From NCBI RefSeq assembly GCF_000381965.1, contig NZ_KB908457.1:124001-188000 (forward strand): a stretch of 64,000 nt of DNA, read 5' to 3'. The position numbers were made by a program, and so were the translations under genes. Every line of letters begins with the position of its first letter. Within the stretch, counting starts at the first letter, position 1. The notes below the pieces were generated by a model. That model was not told the origin of the DNA, ran no database searches, and worked only from the letters and a program-made list of their open reading frames with translations. Shown here in pieces: positions 9,657 to 21,734 of the stretch. Source of the stretch: Oceanimonas smirnovii ATCC BAA-899 (GTDB lineage Bacteria > Pseudomonadota > Gammaproteobacteria > Enterobacterales > Aeromonadaceae).

Positions 9657-10601
9657 TTAGGTCAGGGGCTCCTGATCTGCTCCTTCCTTTTCTACCACGG
9701 GCGGCAGCATATGCTCCCGGGTTACTCCCAGCAGCATGGCCCAAGCACTGGCAATATAAATAGAAGAGTAGGTACCAAAACCAATACCCAACAGCAGTGC
9801 TGTGGCAAAACCGTGGATCAGGGCACCGCCCTTGAGGAACAGCGCCACTACCACCACCAGGGTGGTGGCCGAGGTGATCAAGGTCCGGCTCAGGGTATCG
9901 GTGATGGCTTCGTCAAATACCCGCTCCGTGGTAGTGTCACGGACCCGGCGAAAGTTTTCCCTTACCCGGTCAAATACCACTATGGTGTCGTTGAGGGAGT
10001 AACCTACCACCGTCAGCAATGCCGCAACTATGGTGAGATCCACCTCAATCTGCATCCAGGAGAATACGCCCAGTGTAATGATCACATCGTGCGCCAGTGA
10101 CAACACGGCACCGGACGCCAGACGCCACTCAAAGCGAATTCCGACATAAATCAGGATACACAGCAGCGCCACCAGAATGGCCAGACCACCCTGCTCTGCC
10201 AGCTCTTTACCGATAGACGGCCCTACAAACTCCAGCCGTTTCATTTGCGCATCCGTCGACAGCTGCTGCATGGCAGCCATGACTTCCTCACCCTGCTGTT
10301 GCACATTGGCACCGTCTTGAGGTGGCATACGGATCAGCAAGTCACGGCTGGTGCCAAAGTGTTGCACTGTAGCCCCGCCAAGACCGGCTCCATCCAGCTG
10401 ATTGCGCACTTCATCCAGCTCCACTGCCTGCTCAAAGGCCACTTCCACAACGGTGCCGCCGGTAAAGTCCAGCCCCCAGTTCAGGCCCTTGGTGGCCAGG
10501 CTGAAAAAGCACAGGGCCATCAGGATCAGTGAGAGTACTGTCGCGCCCTTTGAAAAGCGCATGAAAGGCAATGGCTCTCTGGTCTTGAGGATTTCAAACA
10601 T
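9657..10601 (-). CDS. secF: Protein translocase subunit SecF
   Basis: 314 aa inner-membrane protein. With SecD and YajC it uses the proton gradient to complete export through SecYEG. A first membrane segment (ATVLSLILMALCFFSLA) is followed by the family motif LNWGLDFTGGTVVEV, a periplasmic domain and five more helices, including VVGYSLNDTIVVFDRVREN. It starts 12 bp after secD. The C-terminus carries a short acidic tail. Confidence 0.97.
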   Translation of the reverse strand: MFEILKTREPLPFMRFSKGATVLSLILMALCFFSLATKGLNWGLDFTGGTVVEVAFEQAVELDEVRNQLDGAGLGGATVQHFGTSRDLLIRMPPQDGANVQQQGEEVMAAMQQLSTDAQMKRLEFVGPSIGKELAEQGGLAILVALLCILIYVGIRFEWRLASGAVLSLAHDVIITLGVFSWMQIEVDLTIVAALLTVVGYSLNDTIVVFDRVRENFRRVRDTTTERVFDEAITDTLSRTLITSATTLVVVVALFLKGGALIHGFATALLLGIGFGTYSSIYIASAWAMLLGVTREHMLPPVVEKEGADQEPLT

Positions 10602-10613
10602 CGCTCAAACTCC

Positions 10614-12467
10614 TCATATCGACAGCTTTTTGAGACGCTTGCCGCCCCAAATCAGGTTAACAACGGCCCGGGTACCGACAATGGCGGTAAACATGGAAGC
10701 CAGAATACCGATCATCAGGGTCACGGCAAAGCCCTTGATGGGGCCGGTGCCCACAGCAAACAAAATGATCGCCGTAAGGAAAGTAGTGATGTTGGCATCG
10801 GCAATGGTACCAAAGGCTTTTTCATAGCCTATGTGAATAGCCTGCTGCACACTGCGCCCGTCCCTCAGCTCCTCACGGATACGCTCGAAGATCAGCACGT
10901 TGGCATCCACCGACATACCTATAGTCAACACTATGCCGGCAATGCCCGGCAGTGTCATGGTGGCACCGGGTACCATGGACATGACGCCGATAATGATCAC
11001 CAGGTTGGCCAGCAGTGCCACGTTAGCCACCAGACCAAACTTGCGGTAGTAAATAGCCATAAACAGCACCACTGCCAGCAAGCCGTAGATCATGGCCAAC
11101 AGGCCGTTTTCCACGTTCTGCTTGCCCAGACTCGGGCCTATGGTGCGCTCTTCCACAATCTGAATGGGCGCAATCAGGGCACCGGCACGCAGCAGCAGCG
11201 CCAGGTTCTGAGCTTCGGCCATGGAGTCGATGCCGGTAATGCGGAAGCTGCGGCCCAGCCGGGACTGAATGGTGGCCACGTTGATCACTTCCTGCTCTTT
11301 GCGCAGGGTCGGCTTGCCTTCTGCGGTCAGCTCGTCACCGGGTTTGTATTCGGTGAATACCGTGGCCATGGCCTTGCCCACATTGTCTTTGGTGAAGTCG
11401 GCCATGCGGCTGCCACCGGGGGCATCCAGACTGATGTTTACCTGCGGACGACTGAACTCATCCATGCCGGAATTGGCATCCACTATATGCTCACCGGTGA
11501 GGATAACGCGCTTTTGCAGTACCACAGCGCGGCCATTGCGATCACTGAACAGTTCGGAACCGGGCGGCACTCTGCCCGCCGCCGCCGCAGCGGCGTCGGC
11601 ACGCTCATCCACCAGACGAAATTCCAGGGTAGCGGTAGCACCAAGAATTTCCTTGGCGCGGGCGGTGTCCTGAATGCCGGGCAGCTGCACCACAATGCGT
11701 TCAGCACCCTGGCGCTGTACCAGCGGCTCGGCCACGCCCAGCTCATTCACCCGGTTACGGATAATGGTGATGTTCTGCTGCAGGGCGTACTCCTTTACTT
11801 CCTTAAGCCGCTGCTCACTCATCACCGCAAACAGGCCCACATTGTCACCGTTATCCCGCGTGGTAAACACCAGCTCCGGATATTGCTGGCGCAGATGGCT
11901 GATGGCCTTGTCGCGGGTGTCCGCATCACGGAACAGTACCAGGGTGCCGCCGTCCCGGTTCAGCACGCCGGAATAGCGCAGCCGCTCCTGACGCAGCTCG
12001 GTACGAAAATCCTGTACCGTCTGCTCCTGCACCCGGCTCAGGGCTTCGTCCATGTCCACTTCCATCAGAAAGTGCACACCACCACGCAGGTCCAGACCCA
12101 GTTTCAGCGGGCCGGCCCCAATGGCTTCCAGCCAGGCGGGTGTGGACGGGGCAAGGTTAAGAGCAGTGATATAATCATCACTCAGCGCCTCGGACACTAT
12201 GTCTTTGCCTCTGAGCTGATCATCGGTATTGGTAAAACGAATAAGTAGCTGATCATTTTCCAGGGCGGCACTTTTCACATCAATGCCGGCCTGAGTCAGG
12301 CTTTGCTGCGCCTGGACCAGCGTCTCGGAAGAAACCTGAGTGCCACGGCTGCCGGACACCTGAAGCGCCGGATCTTCACCAAACAGGTTGGGTGCTGCAT
12401 AAAGAAAACTGATGGTGATCACCAGGATCACCATCAAGTATTTCCACAGCGGATATCGATTCAACAC
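10614..12467 (-). CDS. secD: Protein translocase subunit SecD
   Basis: 617 aa (E. coli 615). It has six membrane helices: one at the N-terminus ([21 protein letters not shown]) and five in the C-terminal third, with a large periplasmic P1 domain between. The [13 protein letters not shown] signature and the RND-type [17 protein letters not shown] are visible. It is followed closely by secF and preceded by yajC. Confidence 0.98.
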   Translation of the reverse strand: MLNRYPLWKYLMVILVITISFLYAAPNLFGEDPALQVSGSRGTQVSSETLVQAQQSLTQAGIDVKSAALENDQLLIRFTNTDDQLRGKDIVSEALSDDYITALNLAPSTPAWLEAIGAGPLKLGLDLRGGVHFLMEVDMDEALSRVQEQTVQDFRTELRQERLRYSGVLNRDGGTLVLFRDADTRDKAISHLRQQYPELVFTTRDNGDNVGLFAVMSEQRLKEVKEYALQQNITIIRNRVNELGVAEPLVQRQGAERIVVQLPGIQDTARAKEILGATATLEFRLVDERADAAAAAAGRVPPGSELFSDRNGRAVVLQKRVILTGEHIVDANSGMDEFSRPQVNISLDAPGGSRMADFTKDNVGKAMATVFTEYKPGDELTAEGKPTLRKEQEVINVATIQSRLGRSFRITGIDSMAEAQNLALLLRAGALIAPIQIVEERTIGPSLGKQNVENGLLAMIYGLLAVVLFMAIYYRKFGLVANVALLANLVIIIGVMSMVPGATMTLPGIAGIVLTIGMSVDANVLIFERIREELRDGRSVQQAIHIGYEKAFGTIADANITTFLTAIILFAVGTGPIKGFAVTLMIGILASMFTAIVGTRAVVNLIWGGKRLKKLSI

Positions 12468-12491
12468 GCTGTGCTCCTCGACAGGAAAGAA

Positions 12492-12821
12492 TTAGAGGGA
12501 CTGAATAGAGCCCTTGGGCAGGACGGCAGTAATGAAGTCCTTCTTGATGGTCACCTGACTTTGCTCGCTCAGGCTCAATACCACGTAGTCGTTGTCGTCG
12601 GAGATCTTGGCAATTTTGCCTACCAGACCACCGTTGGTCAGCACTTCGTCTCCCTTGCTCAGAGAAGACATCAGGTTTTTGTGCTCTTTAACCCGCTTGG
12701 ACTGAGGACGAAAAATCATAAAATAGAAAATCAGGCCAAATACAACCAGCATGATGATCATTTCCATACCGCCACCGGCGGCACCGCCACCCTGGGCGTA
12801 AGCACTGGAGATAAAATCCAT
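12492..12821 (-). CDS. yajC: Sec translocon accessory protein YajC
   Basis: 109 aa, typical size. A short Ala/Gly-rich N-terminus leads into one membrane helix (MIIMLVVFGLIFYFMIFRPQSKR) and a basic cytosolic domain (LSKGDEVLTNGGLVGKI). YajC associates with SecDF. The order tgt-yajC-secD-secF is the classic enteric one, with 24-33 bp gaps. Confidence 0.96.
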   Translation of the reverse strand: MDFISSAYAQGGGAAGGGMEMIIMLVVFGLIFYFMIFRPQSKRVKEHKNLMSSLSKGDEVLTNGGLVGKIAKISDDNDYVVLSLSEQSQVTIKKDFITAVLPKGSIQSL

Positions 12822-12854
12822 TCTTGCAGTTTCCTCGTTAATGGTTAAAAACGG

Positions 12855-15153
<2,299 letters not shown>

Positions 15154-15335
15154 AACTACCTCTGTGTCGGACGAGCGCTAGTCTAGTGAGCGCACCTGAT
15201 GGGATCAAGGCAATTCGACGTTGAAATAATCGCCGGCCGGCCTCGCCACCGACAATCTTTGCCTTTGCCGTGATCCCGGTCAGGTTACTGGCCCATCTTG
15301 TTGAGCTATCTTGATACTAAAAGAGGAGAGCCACT

Positions 15336-15842
15336 ATGCCCGCTATTGTTTCCGAGATAATGTCATCCCGCGTTCTGGGGTTGCCTCCTTCCGCCAGCCT
15401 GGCCGAAGCCCGCACCCTGATGCAACGCCACCATATTCGTCATTTGCCGGTGATAGAAAACGACAAGCTGATAGGCCTGATCAGCCAGCGGGATATTCTG
15501 GCGGCTCAGGAGTCCAGCCTGGAGCAGGGCCTTAACGGTGAGTTTCTGCAACAACATCAGCTGTCGGAAATCATGATCACCGGCGTCACCACCGTCAGCC
15601 CCCATGCCGGCGTGCGCGAAGCGGCACTGTATCTGCAAAAGCACAAATACGGCTGCCTGCCGGTAGTTAACAAAGGCAAACTGGTAGGCATAGTGACCGA
15701 CAGCGATTTTATCGGCGTGGCTATTCATCTGCTGGAAGTGCTGGATAACCAGCTGAACGAGCAGGACGACGAGCCGGATCTCGACGACTGGCAGGCAGAA
15801 GCCGACAGCACCGGCTACCGGGATGACTCCCCCAACGGATGA
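15336..15842 (+). CDS. CBS-domain pair protein
   Basis: 168 aa with two CBS domains, roughly residues 5-58 (IMSSRVLGLPPSASLAEARTL ... LIGLISQRDIL) and 76-130 (IMITGVTTVSPHAGVREAAL ... LVGIVTDSDFI), then an acidic tail. CBS pairs bind adenine nucleotides and usually act as sensors, but no effector domain is attached, so the target is unknown. AGAGGAGAG precedes the ATG. The stop overlaps the acpH start region, suggesting co-expression. Confidence 0.85.
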   Translation: MPAIVSEIMSSRVLGLPPSASLAEARTLMQRHHIRHLPVIENDKLIGLISQRDILAAQESSLEQGLNGEFLQQHQLSEIMITGVTTVSPHAGVREAALYLQKHKYGCLPVVNKGKLVGIVTDSDFIGVAIHLLEVLDNQLNEQDDEPDLDDWQAEADSTGYRDDSPNG

Positions 15843-16426
15843 ATTACCTGGCGCATCTGCATCTGGCGGAACTCAGCAATACCAGCCTGGCCGGTGCCCT
15901 GCTGGGGGAATATGCCAGGGGCGCAATAGACGCTTCTCTGCCTGCTCCGCTGCAAACCGGCATTGTGCTGCACAGGCGCATCGACAGCTTTACCGACGCG
16001 CACCCGCTCCATGCCGGGCAAGTGCGCGCCCTGCCGCCGCCGTTTCGCCGCTTTGGCGGTATTATTACCGACATGATGTTTGATCACTTTCTGGCCCGGC
16101 ACTGGCAGCGTTTTCATTCTCTGTCCCTTGAAGGCTTTGTGCAGCAGGCTCATGCTCAGCTTGAGCCCGACCGGCACTGGCCCCATTCCATGGTATTACT
16201 GGTGGCGCGCATGAAACAAAATAACCTGCTGCTGTATTACCGGGAGTTTGACGGCATCATTACCGCCCTTGGCCGGATTGATCAGCGCTTTAAACGCCCT
16301 ACGCCCCTGCCCCGCTGCCGGCCCGTACTGGAGCAGCACTACACCGGTTTTGAACAGGCTTTTCTCGATTTTTATCCCCAACTACAGCATTACGTTCTGC
16401 GCCAGGTGCGAGGGTTGGCCGGATAA
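15839..16426 (+). CDS. acpH: Acyl carrier protein phosphodiesterase
   Basis: 195 aa. AcpH removes 4'-phosphopantetheine from ACP to regenerate apo-ACP. The family start MNYLAHLHLA, the HRRIDSFTD block and DMMFDHFLARHW (HD-type metal ligands) are conserved. Its ATG overlaps the end of the CBS gene by four bases. The 3' end overlaps the end of the convergent kinase gene by 37 bp. A phosphopantetheinyl transferase, the opposite activity, is encoded at 30227-30937. Confidence 0.88.
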   Translation: MNYLAHLHLAELSNTSLAGALLGEYARGAIDASLPAPLQTGIVLHRRIDSFTDAHPLHAGQVRALPPPFRRFGGIITDMMFDHFLARHWQRFHSLSLEGFVQQAHAQLEPDRHWPHSMVLLVARMKQNNLLLYYREFDGIITALGRIDQRFKRPTPLPRCRPVLEQHYTGFEQAFLDFYPQLQHYVLRQVRGLAG

Positions 16427-18213
16427 AAGCAGTCGGGCTGCACCGGCTGATGCGTAAAGTGACGGGTATTTTTAAAAGGCAGCTTCATAAAGCCCCCCAC
16501 GCCCACATCGGTGATCAAAGGAATATGCTGCACAATCTGCGCCAGCAGGCCGGCAAATTCCGCCTCTGCCCTGGCGTCGAGCAGACGATAATAACTGTGC
16601 AGCTTAAGGTGCTCGGCGGTCACCTCAAAAATAATGCAGCCACTGTGATGAAGCTGGTTCAGCCTGGCAATCACCGCCATGATCTCGGCGGGCAGCATCA
16701 GTTGCTCGTCCGGATCCCGGCCATCCTCAAAATAAGAATGCGGCTGGCGGTCGGCACCGGTATCGGGCCTGTCTGCCAGCCGGTAGGGAATCTGCATCTC
16801 TGGCGGCGGCACAAAAGGCTGTTCCGGCCCGTTTCGGCTCAGATGCAAGGTATTACGGGCATTAAATAAACAGGCCTTGAACACACCGGTTTTGCTGATG
16901 GCCCGCGCCAGGGTCACCACATTATTGACCGCCACCACAAAGGCCGGCTGCAGCGACTCGTCATATAAATTCAGGCTGGAGTCGATATTCAGGCCTCGCT
17001 CATGCCAGTGAATGGCCAGCCCCCCCATCACCGGATAACGCCCCAGCCGGCTGACCGCGGCCACAAAGGCTTTTTCGGTTTCGCCCATGCCTTCCAGATA
17101 TTGCTTGTAGTAGCGCTCCAGCTGGGCATCTGCTAACTGCTGTATATCTTCCTGCTCACTGTGCTCCCGCAGAAACGACTTGCGCGAAGAATACACCACG
17201 GTTTCTATCTCCCGCCCGCCCCTGCTGAGCCACACCGGCAGCTGAGGCTCATCGTCAAACAGCGGCAGCTCGGGCAACACCAGCCGTTTTAACCGGGGCA
17301 TGGCCGCCAGCCAGTAATCCCCGGCCCGGCGGCTGAGTTCAGCGTCGTCCGACAGCATGGCATCCAGCAGCAAAGCAAACTCTTTGGGCAAGCCCAGACT
17401 GGTGGAGGGCATGGCCTTGCGGCCAAAACGACAGGCCTGCCCCGAGGCCAGCGCATACAGGGTGCCGGCTACCCCCTGCTCGTCAAAACGAGGGCTGGAC
17501 AGCGCGCCCGCCAGTTGCTCAGGGCCGATAAAATACACATCCCCCATGCGGGCATTGGACTGCTGCAAATCTCCCGACAGCAGCGCCAGCCCCTGAGCGC
17601 CGGCCCAGTTACCGTCGGCGTCCAGTTGCGCAAACACCGAAGAGCCCCAGTCCACCAGACTGATGCGGCCCGTATTTGAGTCATACATAATATTGGACGG
17701 TTTGATATCGCCGTGCACCACGGGTGCCGGCTCGCCATGATTGCGGTGGTTGCGTAATACCAGCAGGACCTCCGCCAGCTGAGCGGCAATGTCGATCACT
17801 TCCCGCGCCGGCAGCCGGCCACGGCGCAGACTGTAGTGATCCAGATCTTCACCGGCAGCCCGGCTCATCAACAAAATGCCCTGACGGCCGCGCAGGGCAT
17901 AGGCAATATAATCCGGAATTAACCGGTGCTGCACACAAGACAGCATATAGGCCTCGTCTGCCAGCCGCTCCCGCACCGCCTCGGGCAGATCAATGCGGGA
18001 GAACTTGAACGCCACCTGCTCACCCTGTGCGCCGGTGCCGGCAAAGGTGAACCCATAAACGCCCTTGCCCGCCAGGCTGATATTGCGATAACCCAGCTTT
18101 TCCAGCTCGGCAATGCACAGGGCAATCCAGTCTTTCAGCTTTTGGGCATCATTGGCACTGAGCAGATAAACCGACTGCTCCTCGGGAATATAAAAGTTGC
18201 CCAGGGCATCCAT
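16390..18213 (-). CDS. Hanks-type Ser/Thr protein kinase coupled to the bkd operon
   Basis: 607 aa. The N-terminal part (about 40-300) is a complete eukaryote-like kinase: glycine loop GKGVYGFTF (49-57), ATP lysine in VAFKF (K70), alphaC glutamate E87, catalytic loop HGDIKPSN (167-174) and metal motif DWG (188-190). All catalytic residues are present, so activity is expected. The remaining 300 residues match no family I recognise and show no membrane segment. The start codon overlaps the E2 stop in TGATG, so translation is coupled. The likely role, regulating the dehydrogenase or its flux, is inferred from context only. Confidence 0.85.
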   Translation of the reverse strand: MDALGNFYIPEEQSVYLLSANDAQKLKDWIALCIAELEKLGYRNISLAGKGVYGFTFAGTGAQGEQVAFKFSRIDLPEAVRERLADEAYMLSCVQHRLIPDYIAYALRGRQGILLMSRAAGEDLDHYSLRRGRLPAREVIDIAAQLAEVLLVLRNHRNHGEPAPVVHGDIKPSNIMYDSNTGRISLVDWGSSVFAQLDADGNWAGAQGLALLSGDLQQSNARMGDVYFIGPEQLAGALSSPRFDEQGVAGTLYALASGQACRFGRKAMPSTSLGLPKEFALLLDAMLSDDAELSRRAGDYWLAAMPRLKRLVLPELPLFDDEPQLPVWLSRGGREIETVVYSSRKSFLREHSEQEDIQQLADAQLERYYKQYLEGMGETEKAFVAAVSRLGRYPVMGGLAIHWHERGLNIDSSLNLYDESLQPAFVVAVNNVVTLARAISKTGVFKACLFNARNTLHLSRNGPEQPFVPPPEMQIPYRLADRPDTGADRQPHSYFEDGRDPDEQLMLPAEIMAVIARLNQLHHSGCIIFEVTAEHLKLHSYYRLLDARAEAEFAGLLAQIVQHIPLITDVGVGGFMKLPFKNTRHFTHQPVQPDCFYPANPRTWRRT

Positions 18214-19445
18214 CAGTGCAGCCGTGCCAGCATACGCCCGGGGTGTTCAAGATACTCCTGCCAGCAGCGGTTAAAGCGAGCCATGGTGGCCCCGTCTATG
18301 ACCCTGTGATCCGCCGACCAGCATACCGTCATGATATGAGTGGCCACTACCCTGTCCTGCTCGTCAAAGCGGAGCAGGCGCTGCAGCCTGCCCATGGCGG
18401 CAATGGCCAGCTGGGGCGGATTAACGATGGGGGTAGACACGGTGCCGCCCAGCATACCGATATTGGACAGACTGATGGTGGCCCCCGTAAGCTCGGCCTG
18501 AGTCAGGCGGCCATGGCGCGCCGCGTCCGACAAACGGCTCAGCTCCCGAGCAATGGTCAGCAGTGATTTATCTTCACAGTGATGCAGCACCGGCACCAGC
18601 AGGCCCGCCGGCGTATCCACCGCCACGCCCACATGATGGCCGTCTTCATACACCAGGCTCTGGCCGTCTTCATCGAGCCGGGCACCCAGCAGCGGATAGT
18701 CCGACAGCGCCAGCGACAGCGCCTTGATAAAAAACGGCAGCAGCGTCAGTTTCACTGCTTGCTGCTCAAATTCCGGTGCCAGCTGCTGCTTAAGCGCCAG
18801 CAGCTCATTCAGGCAAAACTCATCACAGAAGGTAAAACGGGGAATACTGAGGCTTGCGGTCATGTGCCGGGCCATGGCAGCACGTACGCCGGTAATGGGC
18901 TCGCGCCAGCCGGAGTCGCTGTGCATGTGCCGGTGCTTACTGCCCTGCAGCCAGGCTTCCACATCTTCCTTATACACCCGGCCCTTGTCGCCGGAGCCCG
19001 GCACCTCGGCAAGGTCGATATTGTACTCCCGGGCCAGCCGGCGCACCGCGGGGCTGGCCACCGCCCGGCTGCCGGCAGATTCGGATGTAGATGGCAGCTC
19101 CGGCTGGCTTTCGGCGTCAGAGCTGACGTCAGAGTCAGAGCTGGAGTCCGAGCTGGAGCCTGAGTCAATATCACTCTCGTGCTCAGGCCCGGCATCACTC
19201 TCCTCAACGGCCAGCTCCATTTCAAACAGCGGCGCATGCACTTTGGCCATCTCTCCCTTTTTTACATGCAGCTGGCTGATGATGCCCCCATGCACCGCCG
19301 GTATCTGCACCAGCGCCTTGTCGGTCATCACATCACAGATGGCCTGATCCTCTTCCACCCGGTCGCCTTCGGCCACCAGCCACTCCACCAGCTCGCACTC
19401 CACTATGCCTTCGCCGATATCCGGCAGAAAAAAGTCCTGCTTCAT
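18213..19445 (-). CDS. bkdB: Branched-chain 2-oxoacid dehydrogenase E2 (dihydrolipoyl acyltransferase)
   Basis: 410 aa. Domain order: lipoyl domain 1-80 with lipoyl lysine K43 (DVMTDKALVQIP), a linker 83-125 that is almost entirely Ser, Asp and Glu, a peripheral subunit-binding domain about 130-165 (SPAVRRLAREYNIDLAEVPGSG), and the catalytic domain ending with DHRVIDGA (H380, D384). It transfers branched acyl groups to CoA. The Ser/Asp linker is unlike the usual flexible Ala/Pro linker. It follows E1beta by 9 bp, and its stop overlaps the kinase start. No E3 gene is present, so lipoamide dehydrogenase must be shared from elsewhere. Confidence 0.93.
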   Translation of the reverse strand: MKQDFFLPDIGEGIVECELVEWLVAEGDRVEEDQAICDVMTDKALVQIPAVHGGIISQLHVKKGEMAKVHAPLFEMELAVEESDAGPEHESDIDSGSSSDSSSDSDVSSDAESQPELPSTSESAGSRAVASPAVRRLAREYNIDLAEVPGSGDKGRVYKEDVEAWLQGSKHRHMHSDSGWREPITGVRAAMARHMTASLSIPRFTFCDEFCLNELLALKQQLAPEFEQQAVKLTLLPFFIKALSLALSDYPLLGARLDEDGQSLVYEDGHHVGVAVDTPAGLLVPVLHHCEDKSLLTIARELSRLSDAARHGRLTQAELTGATISLSNIGMLGGTVSTPIVNPPQLAIAAMGRLQRLLRFDEQDRVVATHIMTVCWSADHRVIDGATMARFNRCWQEYLEHPGRMLARLH

Positions 19446-19454
19446 ACCGTTCTC

Positions 19455-20432
19455 CTAAAAATGAATGGTGGCCTCAAGAGCATCGAAAATCTTGTGCTCA
19501 TCAGGCATATAATGCTTTTCCAGCGCCAGTGGAAAAGGGGTGTCGGGGCCGCATACCCGGGCGACGGGACTTTCCAGATATAAAAAACAACGCTCCTGCA
19601 CGGTAGCGGCAATTTCGGCACCTACCCCACCGGTCAGCGGTGCCTCATGGCTTATCAGCAGCCGGCCGGTTTTCAGCACGGAATTGACCACGGTTTCTTC
19701 ATCCCAGGGCAGCAGGCTCTGCAGATCAATCACCTCGCAGGAGATGCCCTCTTTTTCCGCCATGTCCGCCGCTTTCAGCAGATATTCCAGCTGCGCCCCC
19801 CAGCCCAGCAGGGTAATATCGCGCCCTTTTCGCACTATCTCGGCCCGGTCCAGCGGCAACTGATAATAGCCTTCATCCACCTCGGCCACCGCCGCCCGGT
19901 ACAGCCGTTTAGGCTCAAAGAAAATCACCGGATCCGGACAGTCAATGGCGGCCAGCAGCAAGCCCTTGGCCTGCACCGGGCCTCTGGGGATCACCACTCT
20001 CAGGCCGGGCGTATGCACAAAATAGGCTTCCGGCGACTGACTGTGATAGTGCCCGCCGGCAATGCCGCCGCCATAAGGAGCCCGCACCACCAGGCCGCCC
20101 ACATTAAACTCGTTACCGGAGCGGTAACGAAACTTGGCGGTCTCATTCACAAGCTGATCAAAGGCGGGAAAGATATAATCGGCAAACTGAATTTCTGCCA
20201 CCGGCTTCAGCCCTTTGGCCGCCAGGCCATTGGCAAAGCCGGCAATGCCCTGCTCGGTAAGGGGCGTATTAAAGCAGCGCGCCTCGCCAAACTTGTCCTG
20301 CAGGCCGCTGGTGGCCCGGAACACACCGCCGAAGTGACCCACGTCTTCACCAAAGCAGAGCACACCGTCATCCCGCTCCATGGCCAGATGCAGCGCCTGA
20401 TTCACCGCCTGCAACAGGTTCATTTGTTTCAT
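19455..20432 (-). CDS. bkdA2: Branched-chain 2-oxoacid dehydrogenase E1 beta subunit
   Basis: 325 aa. With E1alpha it forms the thiamine-diphosphate decarboxylase for 2-oxoacids from Val, Leu and Ile. Family features are visible: [48 protein letters not shown] and the C-terminal [16 protein letters not shown]. The start overlaps the E1alpha stop in ATGA, coupling synthesis of the two subunits. Confidence 0.94.
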   Translation of the reverse strand: MKQMNLLQAVNQALHLAMERDDGVLCFGEDVGHFGGVFRATSGLQDKFGEARCFNTPLTEQGIAGFANGLAAKGLKPVAEIQFADYIFPAFDQLVNETAKFRYRSGNEFNVGGLVVRAPYGGGIAGGHYHSQSPEAYFVHTPGLRVVIPRGPVQAKGLLLAAIDCPDPVIFFEPKRLYRAAVAEVDEGYYQLPLDRAEIVRKGRDITLLGWGAQLEYLLKAADMAEKEGISCEVIDLQSLLPWDEETVVNSVLKTGRLLISHEAPLTGGVGAEIAATVQERCFLYLESPVARVCGPDTPFPLALEKHYMPDEHKIFDALEATIHF

Positions 20433-21589
20433 TGTGCTCCTCCCCGCTTGTTGGCGCTGGCTTTAAGCTGCTTCAGCTGCCGCTGCAAGTGAGCCGGCGG
20501 CTCGCCATACACATCCTCAATCAGGCTGTCCAGCGGCGGTTTGGGCACCTGCTCCGCCTGCTTCATCGCCTCCAGAATGTGCCGGCGCAGCGCATCCTGC
20601 TGGCGGCGATCCTCGTCTTCGCTGAGCCAGCCCTGATGCTGCAGCCAGCGCCGGTAACGGCCGATGGGATCCCGCTTGCGCCAGCGCTCTTCTTCGGCTT
20701 TGGAGCGATAACCGCTGGGATCATCGGAAGAAGAATGCGCCCCCAGCCGGTAAGACATGGCTTCAATCAACACCGGCTGCGACTCCTTCAGCATCAGTTG
20801 CCGGGCCTGCAGCGTGGCCTCATACACCGCCAGGGCATCGGCTCCGTCCACCCGCAGGGTGCGAATGCCATAGCCCACCGCCCGGCTGGCAATGCCGTCT
20901 CCCACAAACTGCTCGCTGGCCGGCGTGGAAATGGCATAACCATTATTGCGGCAAAAGAAAATCACCGGGGTTTTCAGCACCGCCGCCATGTTCACCCCCG
21001 CATGAAAGTCTCCTTCCGAGGCGGCCCCTTCGCCGAAATAGCAGAGCGTAACCGCCTCCTCACCGGCCAGCCGCTGGCCATAGGCAAAGCCGGTGGCCTG
21101 AGGAATTTGCGTGGCCAGCGGGGAAGAAATGGTCATAACGTTAAGCTCACGGCTGCCGTAATGCACCGGCATCTGCCGGCCCTTGCCCAAATCCCGCTCG
21201 TTGGAAAACAGCTGATTCATAAATTGCTCAAGGGTAAAACCCCGGTGCAGCAGAGCACCCTGCTCCCGGTATTGGGCCATTATCATGTCTTGCGGGGCCA
21301 GCGCCGCCGCACTGGCTACCGCCTGGGCCTCTTCACCCAGACTCTGCAGATAAAAACTGATGCGCCCCTGACGCTGAGCCGCCAGCATGCGTTCATCCAG
21401 CAAGCGGGTGGCCACCATGCTGTGATACATGGCCAGTGCCTGCTCCTTGCCGATATCGGGTGCACTGGCCCCCGCATAAAGCTGGCCGTCGTCTTTCAGC
21501 AGGCGAAAGGTAGGAATGGTCAGGCCGTGGCCGTCCACAAACCGGACCCGGTGCATCAGGCTAATGGTGGCGTTATTGGGATTGGTCAT
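20429..21589 (-). CDS. bkdA1: Branched-chain 2-oxoacid dehydrogenase E1 alpha subunit
   Basis: 386 aa. The thiamine-diphosphate motif is visible as [11 protein letters not shown] with NNGYAIS some 20 residues later. A loop at residues 280-297 ([18 protein letters not shown]) aligns with the phosphorylation loop of the mammalian enzyme, with serines at both mammalian phosphosite positions (S286 and S296 here). The C-terminal helical tail ([18 protein letters not shown]) is typical. It is the first gene of the bkd-kinase operon. The transcript starts just downstream of the aceA terminator. Confidence 0.94.
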   Translation of the reverse strand: MTNPNNATISLMHRVRFVDGHGLTIPTFRLLKDDGQLYAGASAPDIGKEQALAMYHSMVATRLLDERMLAAQRQGRISFYLQSLGEEAQAVASAAALAPQDMIMAQYREQGALLHRGFTLEQFMNQLFSNERDLGKGRQMPVHYGSRELNVMTISSPLATQIPQATGFAYGQRLAGEEAVTLCYFGEGAASEGDFHAGVNMAAVLKTPVIFFCRNNGYAISTPASEQFVGDGIASRAVGYGIRTLRVDGADALAVYEATLQARQLMLKESQPVLIEAMSYRLGAHSSSDDPSGYRSKAEEERWRKRDPIGRYRRWLQHQGWLSEDEDRRQQDALRRHILEAMKQAEQVPKPPLDSLIEDVYGEPPAHLQRQLKQLKASANKRGGAQ

Positions 21590-21659
21590 GCCGTCCTCAC
21601 AGTCCAGACTGGAACCCTGAGGCTAATTCTAGTAGAGCGGGCAAAATTGAGCCCAGACG

Positions 21660-21691
21660 AAAAAAGGCAGCCCTCACAGGGCTGCCAAAAA
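21660..21691 (-). terminator. Rho-independent terminator of aceA
   Basis: On the minus strand GGCAGCCCT-GTG-AGGGCTGCC is followed by six T residues. It lies about 45 bp after the aceA stop and upstream of the bkd operon. Confidence 0.9.
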
Positions 21692-21734
21692 CGAGATGGA
21701 ATATGCGATGTTATTGTTGTGCGTATGACCCGGC

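Noticed and set aside
10833-12248. 471-codon plus-strand frame opposite secD
   Set aside because: Same reason: entirely inside secD, no ribosome site, no family resemblance.
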